The translations under genes and the position numbers were made by a program. A stretch of 64,000 nt of DNA from Limanda limanda (Eukaryota; Chordata; Actinopteri; Pleuronectiformes; Pleuronectidae): contig NC_083647.1 of assembly GCF_963576545.1 (NCBI RefSeq), positions 4,631,507-4,695,506 on the forward strand, given 5' to 3'. Under the pieces are notes generated by a model. The model was given only the letters and a program-made list of their open reading frames with translations. It was not told where the DNA came from and did not search any database. Below, one piece after another: positions 12,541-24,780 of this stretch. The stretch's first letter is position 1. Each line of letters opens with the position of its first letter.

Positions 12541-14028
12541 GCTTGTGAATCTGTGGGCAAAGGACACGATATTGGGTTTGGTTACCCGCAGGTAAACAGT
12601 CCAGGCTAAATGGTCCTCAGATGACAGCTGTTGGACTTGAGATTGACATTAGGGTAACTATTTCTCCATCATTGTGATATAGTGATGAACTTCATTGTAA
12701 TCTTCTTAATGGTAAATGACGGTAACATGAGTTTGATTGTAGCAGTCTTGCAATAAGTGGTGATTTTTTTTGTTGATATCATAGACAATTAAAGACAACA
12801 CTTATGTCGTCTCACAGGCGAAACAGAAAAAGACCTCGGCATCTTTTCTTCTCTAGATGCTCTGCAAGGCCTCACTGATTGTAACACAGCATTTGCTCTT
12901 AGCAGAACAATACCCATCGACCCCGGCTGCTATTGTTGTTGAGACAATGCCTGTCAGTTTCAAATCTCTTGACGGTGCAGCAGCTCTAACGATTCAGAAT
13001 CACCACAAACACTTGGACGACAGACAGATGGCTGAAAGACACATTGTTTGAATGACATCATTTCAAATGTACCGTGGCCACAGAGATCATTGTCTCGGTT
13101 CCCTGCAGTCCGCCATTTTAGATTCAGACAAACACGATTGGGTGATCTTGAATCAAAACAAATTACCTACCCACCTACAACCTTTCTACCAGGGAGGTAG
13201 GGGTGCTGAGGAGGGTGCAGCACCCCCAACAGGCAAGGGACTGTAATTACAGGGCAAACATGTTTTTTCTATAATTTTTTTCTGCCTAACCTGTCTGATA
13301 TACAAATGGGGAACATGATGGAGATAATATTGTGCACTGACTGAAAGAAATAACTGAATTAAAATATGTTTTGAAACAATCTCTGGTTTCTACGAAGCTC
13401 CTGAAGTTTGCTTTCTGCTGCAGTATAAGATGTTTTTAAAATGGTATACAAAGTTGGGCATTCATATTAATAGAAAACTCTAGATTGTTGCACTGTTGCC
13501 CCTGCATTTCAAATGATTTCATTACTTCGACTTTCTCTCAGCACTTCCTACTCTTGCTAATTTCCTGCATCTCTGCTCTGCACAAAATACCTAAGTGAGA
13601 CTAATATACATCTGACATACACAGCAAATCCCCTCATGTCGAACGTTTGCAGTTTTGCTTCCTGAGTTAAATGAATAATCGATTATTAAAATTGCTGCTT
13701 ATTAATTTCCTCAATCAGTCAATTTAAAAAAAACAGTTAATTGTCATTATAAAGCCAGCTCCTCTAATCTTCTCCTGATACCCTTTCTGCCAGCATTGTT
13801 GCTGTTTGTACTGAACACTGATTAGGATCAATAACTAGTTAGTACATTTGTTGTTTCTAACTTTGTTCCTGCAGTAAAAGCACTGACTGCAGTCTAGTTA
13901 GTGCATCTCTCACTAAAGTTGTGACATAAGCCTGAGGCTCGCTGGGACTGAGACAGAAACTCTTCTCCTTTCATTTGTTTACGCCAGAATGCGGATACAC
14001 ATACTAAATGTACCAGGACCAAATTAGA

Positions 14029-14030
<2 letters not shown>

Positions 14031-14074
<44 letters not shown>

Positions 14075-14108
14075 TGTGTGTGTTTGTGTGTGTTTGTGTG
14101 TGTGTGTT
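14031..14108. repeat. (TG)n microsatellite
   Basis: About 78 bp of TG, with TATG and TTTG interruptions. The reading frames across it (CVCVCV, HTHTHT) are artefacts. Confidence 0.95.
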
Positions 14109-16994
14109 TACTGGCTGCTTTCACAGGATATTACCTGCCTTTTATACCTGCCACATAATTGGCTGCCTGTAAATTCAGCCAGGGAGACTGACAAATGTGA
14201 TGCCTGTTGGGAATGGAGCTGGTTTGGACCAGTTAAACGTTTGCTAAATGCACTGAATTCCCAGGCTACCTCACATTCACATGCATGCCTAAATATTCTA
14301 AAACATTATGCACAGTCTGATATTCACTTGAAAGCTTTGAGGGTAAGTGAGAAGCAGAATTTCTACCGCTGCACGATGGCTACGCTTCACGCTGGCTCTG
14401 TTGGAGAAAAGTGTGAAGAGATGGGAGAACTATTATATGTGTTTAAACAGTGTTTCCCTCATGTAAGCACATAAATGACTGCTATCCTAAAAAAAAAAGC
14501 AAATCTCCAGGGGAAAGTTAGTTTTGAGAACATTTATCTGAGAAAGTAGCACAGAGAATCATTTTAACTTAACTCCTTTTAGGCAATGTGAAGCCCAGCG
14601 TTTTTTCTTGTTCTCCTCCTGCGGACTCTGGCTGATATGTGCAGTAGCTAAGTGGTCCCAACATTATGAATCTTACAAATTGTACCGTTCAAGAAAACCA
14701 AGCGTATGCCAGAAAATCAATACGGCGGAGCTGAGGACAAAGGGGCCTCTGTAGAAAAGCCTGTGTCTTACACGGGATGGAGAAGTACTGGTGGCGTACA
14801 TCCATTAGTGCCTCATCTATTTTCCATCAATGACAGAGCGGAAGAATAAATAGTCACAGCTGCTCCAGTGACCACAGGCATCTCTAGGAAATAGTAACTA
14901 CCATTATTCTGGTATTATTATTATTTGGACATTAACATATCTGTTATCAAGCTTTTTTTGATTTCTTAATGCCTGTGTTAGGTCACTGTAAGTGTATATC
15001 AGACCAAAAGATTTGTTTTGTCGAGGAATTCCTTGAGTTGATTTAAAATACACATTGGATTTTTGGAAATCTTGCCATATGCTCTCCCCTTTGCATGTGC
15101 TTTTAACTCAGGTGGTAATTGCTCAATTGTTAAATTTATTATTTGTATTCAGAGTTGTTAAAATCGGTATATGGACCAGCTTTGAAGAGAAAACAGCGCA
15201 TTTTATTGCAGTACTTCGGCAAACGCTGGATTGTTCATGAATGGTGCCATAGCAACACTAGCACCAACATAGGCAACGACACAAAGTCTCCTTCCCCCTA
15301 CACATAATACCCAAGGCCACCTTCTTAAAGAGCCAGGCTTTGCTTGTAACAATGGAAAAGCTAGCGAGTGTAGGCTACACTGTAAAAATCCAATCAAGAC
15401 ATCCCATCCCCTCCAATCGGCTGTCTCGTTAAAGCTACACGCCCAAAAAGGATAGGAACTGAATGACGACTTTAAAATCAGTTTTCTTTGAATCACTCGC
15501 AAACTTCTGCTAACGTCTCTGCTTTAGAAGTGTATAACTCCTCAGCTGAAGACTTGGACCATGTGCATAAGCGCACAATTAGGGTGCAAGCAAGCAGAAA
15601 GGTTGATTAGTGATAGACAGTAGACATGGGTTTTATTCTCCTCCGGCTTAGTGTGTGTACTGTGTGTAATGTGTTTGAAAAATGTTTCAAATTACCAACC
15701 CTACCTTTAACCGGATAGAAGACTAAATAAACGATACTTCTAAAAAACTGATTAACTAATGAGCACATGAGTACAGTGACATGCATATATTATTGGAAAG
15801 CCTCAAAATGGAAATGAACGTTGATTCACTTTTTGGGAAAATCAGACATCTAAACTATTTTTATCTGGGATGCAAAAAGCCTGTTAATAACACACAGTAC
15901 ACAGATATTGATTCTCGACAGATGAGTGGCTTTAGTTCTCATCCAAATCTGCCCGGGCTCAGTGATCCAGGTTCTGTCCACGCAGAAACGCTGAGTGCAC
16001 TTAGCGCGTGGGTCTTGGCAACCGGAGTGCACTCTCTACTTTAATGATCCATTAAAACTGATAAATGGCCGGAAACATTACAACCACTTAGCTGTTTGTA
16101 GAAATAGTGCTTTTACTTTTTCAAGAGCGATCACCAACAAACTGCCCAATTCATTTCCTTCAAGATTTTGCCGCTCTGCCGGCTGTTTCCTGTGTTGTTA
16201 TGCAGATTACTTTTTGCAGCTGGAGCATTTTTGAGAAGAGGACATCATGCAATTTTATTTTTTATGTAGGGAACATTAGCTCCCTTTGCACTACTATAAC
16301 GGCCACAGCTGAATGCCTTTAGGATCATGTCTTGTCTCTGGGAGAAGTCAAAAGGCCTTTTGGGAAATGAATGTGGTACATTTACAGTATGAAGAAGTAT
16401 GAAGAAGCTGAGGCCGTGGGTAGAACAAAAAGGCAAATTACAACACTGCATCACAGAAGAGCTGCCTCCATGTGATAGAAGGATGACGTACTGTATAACA
16501 CTGCAAACGACAGAGGGTGAAATTTACAGCAATTCTCTCACCAGAACTCCAACTTGGGGGAAATTTAAGTGAAAGCCGCAGAATTCTACTTAAGCAAAGT
16601 ACTGCAGCAATCACTCTCCCATAATGAATCCCACGGTGAGTTACTGTCTCCGAATAGAGGAGAGAAAGAGAGAGAGAGAGGATTGTTACCCACAATATTC
16701 AAAGTCATTCTCAAGTTCTTGGCATCAGCATTGACAAGTTGAGACAGAACTTATTTTTTTAATCCATATCGATGTGTTAGGATAATGGAATTTTCTTTTT
16801 AATTTAGTAACGTAGAGTCATGTCTGCATGTGTATGTCTGCTTTGTCCAAGCTCTTCAGTCGTTTTCAGACATAAAGCCCAGAAAATTTCCACACAAATG
16901 CGTTTGGAGTTTGCCTTCAACATATCAGGAACACAAGAAGAGATTCTCCCGTCAGTCACGTTCACAACGACAGAAAAATCTCAGGAGCGTTCAG

Positions 16995-17225
16995 TTGAGG
17001 GGTGGCGCACCAGGCACAAGAAGACATATCAATTCCTTATCACCAGAAACTATTGATTCTTGTTGTCATTCCAAGTTGTCATCTCTGTTGTCGTCTTCTG
17101 CGTGTAGGACACCTCTTTTTTATCCTGAGATATTTATATTCTTTTTTGTTTTTTCAGTTTTGCGTTAGAAACATCATTAACACGACCACTTGCTTACTGT
17201 GAATTCACCGGAGAATCTGAAGCTG
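16995..17225 (+). repeat. TTTTATCCTGAGATATTT repeat, copy 1
   Basis: TTTTTTATCCTGAGATATTT, ATATTCTTTTTTGTTTTTTC, then GTTAGAAACATCATTAAC match 20185-20480 on the other strand. Confidence 0.5.
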
Positions 17226-17269
17226 TGTTCTCACATGGGCAGCAACTGACTCCAATAGCCCGTCCATAC

Positions 17270-17700
17270 AATTTGAAGAGATTAACTGAAGTTCACTACA
17301 TGTCTGAAAGCAACTTTATCGTTTTTTTGTCTAGCGTTATGCTCTTGTGTGTTCCTGGCTGGGCGTGGCTTCCAGACACTTCCATCTGCAGTCAACACTC
17401 CTGCACCTGAACTGAATCCATCTACTCTCCAAACTCGGCACTATCCAAGAACTAGACTGACCACCACCTGCCAGATCATCATACCAACTTGTGGTATCTA
17501 CAATTCGGCCGACACTCTGAACCAGTCTCCCTTGTCTTTTGGATCTGCTATTCGCTGCCTGTCTGCCCACCAGAAATTGACCTGTTGTGCTCAGGATCAC
17601 CAGTTGCTCTCCATCGACCAGCCACACTCACCCAGCACTTCCCGTCAGGACTCCGCTTAGATTAATAGCACTCTCTGTTGTCCACCCTGCACATTCACCT
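17270..17700 (+). other. C-rich open stretch of unknown origin, probably repeat
   Basis: Open on the plus strand from 17349 to 17660 (103 residues, rich in S, T, P, Q) with composition unlike a conserved protein. Texture (GCTGGGCGTGGCTTCCAGAC, CACCTGCCAGATCATCATAC) resembles retroelement 5' UTRs of fish. No domain or splice structure supports a gene. Confidence 0.25.
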
Positions 17701-17704
17701 TGTG

Positions 17705-17985
17705 TCTACCTTCCACCAAGGAGGTTATGTTTGAATTGCTTTTTGTCTCACTGCCTGATTATGTGAGAACTACTCTACAGATTGTCTTTAAACTTAATAG
17801 GAGGATGGGACACGAGCCAAGAAAGAACCCATTACATTTTGGCACGAATCAGGCTTAAGGGAGAGATCCAGGATTTTTTTCATCACTATCTTTGGCATTA
17901 GAAAACATATATATGTCTTTTTATATTTTTAACAATTTCTCAGAGTATGATTCATTGATCGTGATGAAAAAGAACCTGACATGAG
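17705..17985 (+). repeat. CCTCTGCCAAGGAGG-type MITE, copy 2
   Basis: CTACCTTCCACCAAGGAGGT, then TATGTTTGAATTGCTTTTTG, ACACGAGCCAAGAAAGAACC, CATTACATTTTGG and GAGATCCAGGATTTTTTTCA. This is the plus orientation of a very widespread fish repeat; the right end is diffuse. Confidence 0.55.
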
Positions 17986-19953
17986 TGGACTAATATTTAT
18001 GAATGTGTCTAATTTCATAGGGATCAAACTGAAAATCTGGATCTAGAAAATGTAAATGTTTTCATAAGCGGACTATTAGTTGCAAATACAATCTGAAACA
18101 TACATCGTGTCTCTACTCTTGTGTTCTGCACATTGAGTCCAGCGTTAAAACACAGGATTTAGGATTTTAAGGTTCGTATCTAACCAATTTTTTGTTTATT
18201 TTTATTCTGCTTATGCCATAAAATTGGTGTATGTATGTATGTAGACTGATCACTTACATCATATCACTACTCTATATAGTAGTTTGCATCATTAGTGGCA
18301 GAGACTGGAAATCAGACCAATCAGTGAGCTCATCTTGTTTCACTATCATAGACAATTCTGGCCCCACTTCACATTCACACGAATTTTCATCCCTCCGAAA
18401 AGTGAGCCAGGTTATATTCATAATGAATAAATGTTTCTGTCACTCACTATGTCATACATAACCTTTCTCTGATTGGTTGTTGGTCTGTTGAGTGACATGA
18501 TAACGTCTCTTGTGCATCGGAAATGAACTGAGAGGTTTCACACCCATTAACGAATGCAAATTGCTCCTGCGATACCAGAATCCACCATGCCCATCTGGGA
18601 TTGATCCAGCATGTACATGTACAAGGGATTCACAGGAAATGAGGCATTCATGTACTTCGTGAAATTCAGAGGCGACCTTGCTAATTCACACAAAGCACAA
18701 ATTGATTGTCTTGCAATTATATGAGAATATATATATGAATTATATAAGAGCAGAACAGTCAGGCATTCTAAAGAAGAACTATATTTGGTTGATTTCTTTA
18801 CACAAGGATTCATAAAGTAGACGTCACATTTTTATCCTAAAACAACCAGGGAATAGAAAGCAACGCTCTCAAAGTAATTTTGTTCCCTCACTGACAGATG
18901 AATATATATCTGAACTCCACTGCTTCTATTAAGGAATGTTTACGATGAAGTTGATATGTATATAAGCAGAGCTGAAATATCAAAAAGTACAACAAACCTG
19001 AATATGTACAAGAACCTCTCAGCTGAATCCACATCATTAAATTATCTCAAATCAATCCTAAAGGTAAATCCATCTCTGACTGACAGGATGAGCAGTGACT
19101 TGAGTGAACACGTATATACTTGTAGTACATTAATGCATACATTAATGAGTTGTTAACATCATCTTCTCACCCCACACTCCAATCAGTGCCTGAGCCAATT
19201 AACAGGTCTGTGATGCTGTAATTAAAATGCACCAACGTGCAGAAGAAGAATCATTCAGTCACCTGTTTCTTGCTATTTTTAAACACAAGTGTCTCTCTGC
19301 AGAGAGCGACAAGTGTGTTGTCACTGTGCGCACTCTGCACTGGACACTAGGATGACATTAAGATGTGATGTCCAATACTATGACACTGGATTTCCCTTTT
19401 CCTTAATGAAACAAAGAGAGGCAAAAACATTGTAGCAGAGATCTTCTAGTAGTTTCCTTGTCTCAGCCATCGGCAGTTTAAAAAGATGGACGACGTGTTC
19501 CCACTTCCTCCAAATATCTAGAAATTAATAGAAATGTCCTGGATTCGAATGCTGCCATCTTGCGGATGTGTAGTAGTGGGATGTAATGAAGTACTTTTAT
19601 TTTAGATTTATTTTCAGGTACTTTTCATTTGTACTGGCTAAACGTATCAGAAAATATCTGCACTTTCTACTATGTTTTTATAATAAACTGCGCTACATGT
19701 ACATATTATTTGAAATAGGAAGAGTCATTGTTGAAGAAAAAACTAATACTTCTAAAATACAGAAGCCGCCTCCGAGGCTCAGCCATAATGATGTGGTAGA
19801 CTTAAGGTAAATTAAAAAGAAAGTACTTACTCTTACTTATATAGTAAAGTTAATGAAGTGCATTACCGGTACTCTAAATAAATAGACTGGCAGAGCCAAT
19901 AAAATGGCAGGGACAATCTTTGAGCCAAATCCAAATCTGTACTTTGACTCTTC

Positions 19954-20100
19954 AGTTTGGTCCATCTCTCATCCACTAACATGGAGCATGAAGGGTTCTG
20001 ACCTATTCTATAGCCAGCCACCAGGGGGCAATCACAACTTATTTGGCTTCACTTTTACGGTGCAGTCATGTCGTCCATCTTTATATACAGTCAATTGTCT
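19954..20100 (+). repeat. GTTTGGTCCATG...AGTCTATG repeat, copy 2, with CTCF-like motif
   Basis: AGTTTGGTCCATCTCTCATC, CAGCCACCAGGGGGCAATC, then TTTGGCTTCACTTTTACGG and GTCATGTCGTCCATCTTTAT with ATACAGTCAATTG. CCACCAGGGGGC at 20018-20029 fits the CTCF core CCASYAGRKGGC. Confidence 0.6.
20018..20029 (+). promoter_or_regulatory. CTCF-like core motif in a dispersed repeat
   Basis: CCACCAGGGGGC matches the CTCF core CCASYAGRKGGC exactly. It is part of the repeat at 19954-20100. Confidence 0.4.
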
Positions 20101-20184
20101 CGACACCTGAATTCGTCTTTATTTCTTTGCAGCCCAAAAAGTAATAACAAGGGAGGTCAACACTGTATAACTGCGATCTTCAGA

Positions 20185-20480
20185 GGGGCTGTATATGAAA
20201 AAGCAATTGTCCAGGTGAGAGAGAGTGGGGGAGTTGATGACGTTTCTAACATGCAACAGATGCAAACATGAAAATAACTCAAAGAATACAAATATCTCAG
20301 GATGAAAAAGCAGAGCCACACACATAGAAGACACGATGTGCTGTATACAAAAACATGATCTCCACAACTGATTGGTAGGTTACATCCTGCCTCCTGCACG
20401 CCTCTACCTGTGTTGACGTGAACACGCCTGACCACACAGTGTCCTTCAGCGTTCTTTCTATTTCAAGACAAACTCCGGAG
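20185..20480 (-). repeat. TTTTATCCTGAGATATTT repeat, copy 2
   Basis: The minus strand reads TTTTTCATCCTGAGATATTT, GTATTCTTTGAGTTATTTTC, then GTTAGAAACGTCATCAACTC. Same family as 16995-17225, longer copy. Confidence 0.5.
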
Positions 20481-22183
20481 AAAGTCACATTTGCCTGACT
20501 GACATAATTAACACATTGCTAAAATTAACACAAACACTTTTATAGTCTGACTTTCAGCAGGACCATGACTATGGCCCAGTAACAGTGTGTGAAATTAGGA
20601 TGAACTTTTTTTTTTTGCAGTGGATCCGTTTCCAGCACTGCCTTGCTAATTAATCCAAAAAGCGGCTGACCAACGCAGTAAGAGGGAATGCTTTGCACAT
20701 TTTGCAAGATTAGGGAAATGCAACACAGTCGGGATGTTCTCTCGTCAGACTGTCCCTGTCCCAACATGAGCTCTCTGTTCGCTCAGCCACTCCAATGCGT
20801 GACATTCAGATAGCTCTGCAGTATTTGTTCTGCACACGCAGTCTTTCAACAAACACTCACAGACAATTATACAGTGGGACGCTTTCATTTATTCCAGTGT
20901 GTTTGCCAGCTGGCTTCCCACAATCTTACAGCTATAAGAGCATTACAATGAATGCTCTTATTTTGGCAAACAAGCATAATCATAAAACAACTCGAAATTC
21001 AATGTTTACACGCGAACCCCCATCATCTGTGGTGTTGCAACATCCTAATCCTAAGCAAAGGCTGAGTTCTTCTTATTTAGTTATTCATTTATTTCAGGTG
21101 TTGATATTTACATATCAAATTTACCCTGAAATTGATTATTTCTATTATGATATTAATTTGACCTAAGATAAGATTCACTTTTTGTTTACATTTAGTTTTA
21201 GTCTTTTTGTTTACATGACAGTAGGATAGAAGTTCACAGTTACTAAATGTTGCATTTGAAATCATAAAAAATACATCCCCTCTCTAGAATGGGAAGATCT
21301 TTTTAGTTTTTAAAGTCAGATACTTTAAGTTCCGATCATTATATAGATTTTCCTGCACAACTCAATGTTTCACTCTGGTTTAAAGTGAAACTTTACCACC
21401 ACGGAAAATCCTAAAATCCTCTCTGCTTGGAACCACAGAAACACTTGAGAATATAACAGGTCACAGTCACACTAAAGCCCCTTTTCCATTGTCAAAACCC
21501 CTCTAACACCCACTGACCTCTGGTTTCTGTCTGCAAAGCGAATGGATACAGTCGCCATTCACTCCCACGTCAAAATTAAGGTTTTTATTGGCTCCGATCG
21601 CCCATGATTTCTTCTTCTTCTTCATTGCAGCAGTGTAGAGGCTGATGCTGCACCTTTTCTGGGCATATGACTTTGGGGCGTTGGTGCGTAAATAGCCATG
21701 AACGCTTGTGTACATATTGTTCTTTACATCTTGGAATGAAAGAGGATTTATTGCTTTGTATTGTGCAAAATGCAACACTGACAAGACAGCGAGGTTTGAG
21801 AGAGCTGCTCAGTTTCCAGCAACACCGTGACGTCGAAGAACATGACTCACCAGGTTTCAGAAAAACAGAGCAAACTCCTTGACTGGCAATAGGTAATAAA
21901 TAATGAAAAATAGTTTTTTCACTTTTCAGTGGATTTGCCCATTTCAAAGAACCTCCATACACTCATATCGGTGTAAAAGAGACAAGGCCCAGCTGCACTA
22001 CACACAAATCTCAATGGAAAAGTGGCTGACAATCTTCCGACATAATCATATAAAGCCCTCCAAGTTGAATTAACTCTTAGGTCACTTACTCATTTTCCAC
22101 AGGGGATCAAAACAGTGCCAGATGCTGAGGACAATTTGTGGCTGGTTCTCGTCTGGAGTCCTCTGCACATGTGGTGCGGACAC

Positions 22184-22223
22184 ACTCAGTCACACACTGG
22201 TGTACAATAGTGTGTGACTGAGT
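22184..22223. repeat. 15-bp perfect inverted repeat, 10-base loop
   Basis: ACTCAGTCACACACT (22184-22198) pairs perfectly with AGTGTGTGACTGAGT (22209-22223). The loop GGTGTACAAT contains the palindrome TGTACA. The base pairing does not extend outward. The function is unknown. Confidence 0.75.
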
Positions 22224-24035
22224 CATAAATACCTTAGAAGTATTTCTCACACCTGTTCAGTAACACCACTGCATTATTCATGTGATCTATAGTAAAAGTA
22301 CACAATCAACAAAACCGCCTGTGTAGTTTCAAATCTGTTGGTCAAATAATAAGCTCACTCAACTAAGAACAAAAAATCTAAATTCTCCTTCAGATGCTCA
22401 TTGTGGCAGCAGCTATAGCTGGGCAAGTGGCCCTGAGACCTTCATCTAGGAAAGCCACTGAAGCTGTGGCTTTGGCCGCCGACCAACCGCATGGCCCCAT
22501 GGCAAGGAGTGCCCCCCCCAGACAGAGGATCAGCCGGAGCACTGGCGTCCACACAACAGGACAGATGAGGGGCCTCAGGCACCACAAGTGGAGCCGCACA
22601 GGCCTGGTGCTACTCTATGGGTTTAATGGCCTTTGTGTTCTTTGAAGTGCTTTATAATGATGATGGGGCAAGTGCATTAAGACTGCAGCTTGCCGGGCCA
22701 ATCACACTGACAGGGTCGTTACTAAAGTATAGCAGGTCCTTCCTGGGAGTGCTGCTCTGTTCCCTTCCCCGAACACACAGCCTGTTTGGAGCTGCGCTCG
22801 CTGATTTTATTTGTGCCAGCACAGAGCACGCCGTCCTGCATCCTGTCACAGAGGTGAGAAAAGCCTTATTGAACATTTTAGATTGGAACAATATTTGTTC
22901 TGAAATGTGAAACAGCGGGCCGCCTGGTTCCCTCTATCATACATGACAGGCAATCAGCGGCCGTTTTTATTACCTCGCATGTGATGTCTGGGAATCAGTT
23001 TGATTTGTGCTCGTCTATCACCCGGTATCGTTTATTACACCTAGGCTCGGCCGGTGAGCCCAACATGTATCGTATATATTTAATCAGGAGTTTTATTTAG
23101 CTGATGATACAAATTTCTTGTTGCAGATAGCCACAGCTGTGTAAACGACATATCCTTATTTCACCGGGCAATGAAATGCTTATTTTACTGATTTATCCTC
23201 ATTCCTGCTCCGAACACATCAGTGGCCACTACACTTATACTGTAAAACAAACAGAGCATAAACAATCAATATTAGTCCTGCAGCTGTTGCACGCTCATTT
23301 TGAGGTTGCACTGAAAGATGGTGAGATTCAGGATTCGGGAGAGGAACATATTTAGTTTGTCTTTACATGAAGCCCTGAGGTCAAAACAACTCATTTTGAT
23401 CTCACTCCCACTCATCCCAACCACCGCTCTCACTTTCATTTTCTACATCAGCTTTACAATATTGTACGCTAAGCACTTTTACATCACTCTCCAAAATGCC
23501 CCCACTCCTCCTGTTGACTTTTGGCATCATTTCAGCTCTAATATCCAATTCAGTCATTTCTATGATTCCTTTCTCTCTTTGTTTTAGCTTCTTAAACCCC
23601 CCTAGGGCTTTTCGTTTCTATCACCTGCAAAGTGTGTAATCCATGTTCCTGTTATGCATTCCTATCAGTTTGACTGTATGTGTGACTAAAGTAAATTTGC
23701 AGCAGCAGAGACGGTGGGAGGCTGCGGGTGAGATGTCGGGGGAGCTAATCATAGAATATGGGGCAGGTGCAGGCAGATCTCCCGGAGATCTAGGGTTTCG
23801 GGCCTCACTGTTAAATAAATACCGTAAAGGAAAGAGATGAAGGTTCAGGTGGGGGGGCTGCAGGTAACATGATATTTCGATATCAAATCTGGCTCTTGGC
23901 TCGTGTCATGTGTACTTCCTCACCTGTCATGTCCGTTCCCATTAAAGTCAGATGCCAAACACAGTCAACTATGACAAATTATATAATCAATAAAATATTT
24001 GACTTCTTGGTGAAAAACATTGTTTAGAGTGTGTA

Positions 24036-24420
24036 AAGTAATAAGATAAGATAAGATAGGCTACAAAGATTCTAGGAAAATGCACTTGTAGCAACAGATA
24101 GACAACAGAGGTGGATAAGAGAACATAGAAAAGTAGTAGAAAATAGAAAATAAGCCATTAAATAAAAATGCAGAACATGCCTTTCACTACAGATTGAAAT
24201 ATAAATATTATTTGTGGAGAAAATATACTTTAACAAAGTGCAGTGGAAAAAGCATGAGGATGTATACTTAGTGTATGTATAAGGAGATATTGAAATAGAC
24301 GTATAAATGTATATGAATTTTTGTATAAAAACAGTATGTGCTACAAGCATATTAAATTGTTATAATTTCCCCAGTGTATACTAAATAGCAGTATTCTATT
24401 TATAGTTTCACTATATTAGG
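24036..24420 (+). repeat. LINE-tail-like repeat, copy 2
   Basis: Same order and orientation as the copy at 6497. It begins with a GATAA run and CACTTGTAGCAACAGATAG, followed by AACAAAGTGCAGTGG and GTATAAGGAGATATTGAAAT. More decayed at the left end. Confidence 0.55.
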
Positions 24421-24734
24421 ATGGATTAACATATATGTATGTAAAAAGTAAAAAATTCTAAACTTGATTTGTTTCTATCTACAAGCGGCTAGCAAGTTTC
24501 ATGAATAAGCTTCTGTTACACAACCAAGACGCACTACAAAAACAGTGTCAGCCAACTCGCTGATGGTGGTCTAGCGACAATCAAGTCTGTGATAAAAAAC
24601 AAAACTGATGTTTAGATATTTTAATCATAAAAGCAAACACATCAGCTGATTCAAACAAGACTCAAGACCATGCACGGATCTATTTCACAGCGGGGATTTC
24701 AGGGACTTGGGATCTATAATAGATAATAAATAGA

Positions 24735-24735
<1 letters not shown>

Positions 24736-24780
<45 letters not shown>
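24736..24780. repeat. (AT)n-(AG)n compound microsatellite
   Basis: TA dinucleotides followed by AG dinucleotides without interruption. Confidence 0.95.

Larger units (their letters stand above)
10201..16994. other. non-coding DNA
   Basis: Contains the purine-rich repeat at 12055-12540, the TG run at 14031-14108 and a short GA run at 16663-16680. No exon could be supported. Confidence 0.55.
18000..24035. other. non-coding DNA with dispersed repeats
   Basis: Contains repeats at 19954-20100 and 20185-20480 and the 22184-22223 hairpin. The GC-elevated stretch 22390-22600 is open on both strands for about 200 bases but has no recognisable protein or splice signals. 21400-22050 may be a decayed transposon. 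Confidence 0.5.

Noticed and set aside
14034..14474. 146-residue plus-strand frame starting in the TG microsatellite
   Set aside because: The first third is CVCVCV from TG repeats and the rest lacks any family motif or splice structure.
22390..22910. Possible gene in overlapping open frames
   Set aside because: Both strands are open because of composition. No known domain and no paired splice sites were found. Kept only as a GC-elevated patch.
24036..24060. GATAA tandem run as a GATA-factor cluster
   Set aside because: It is the decayed edge of the LINE-tail-like repeat, so a regulatory reading is not supported.
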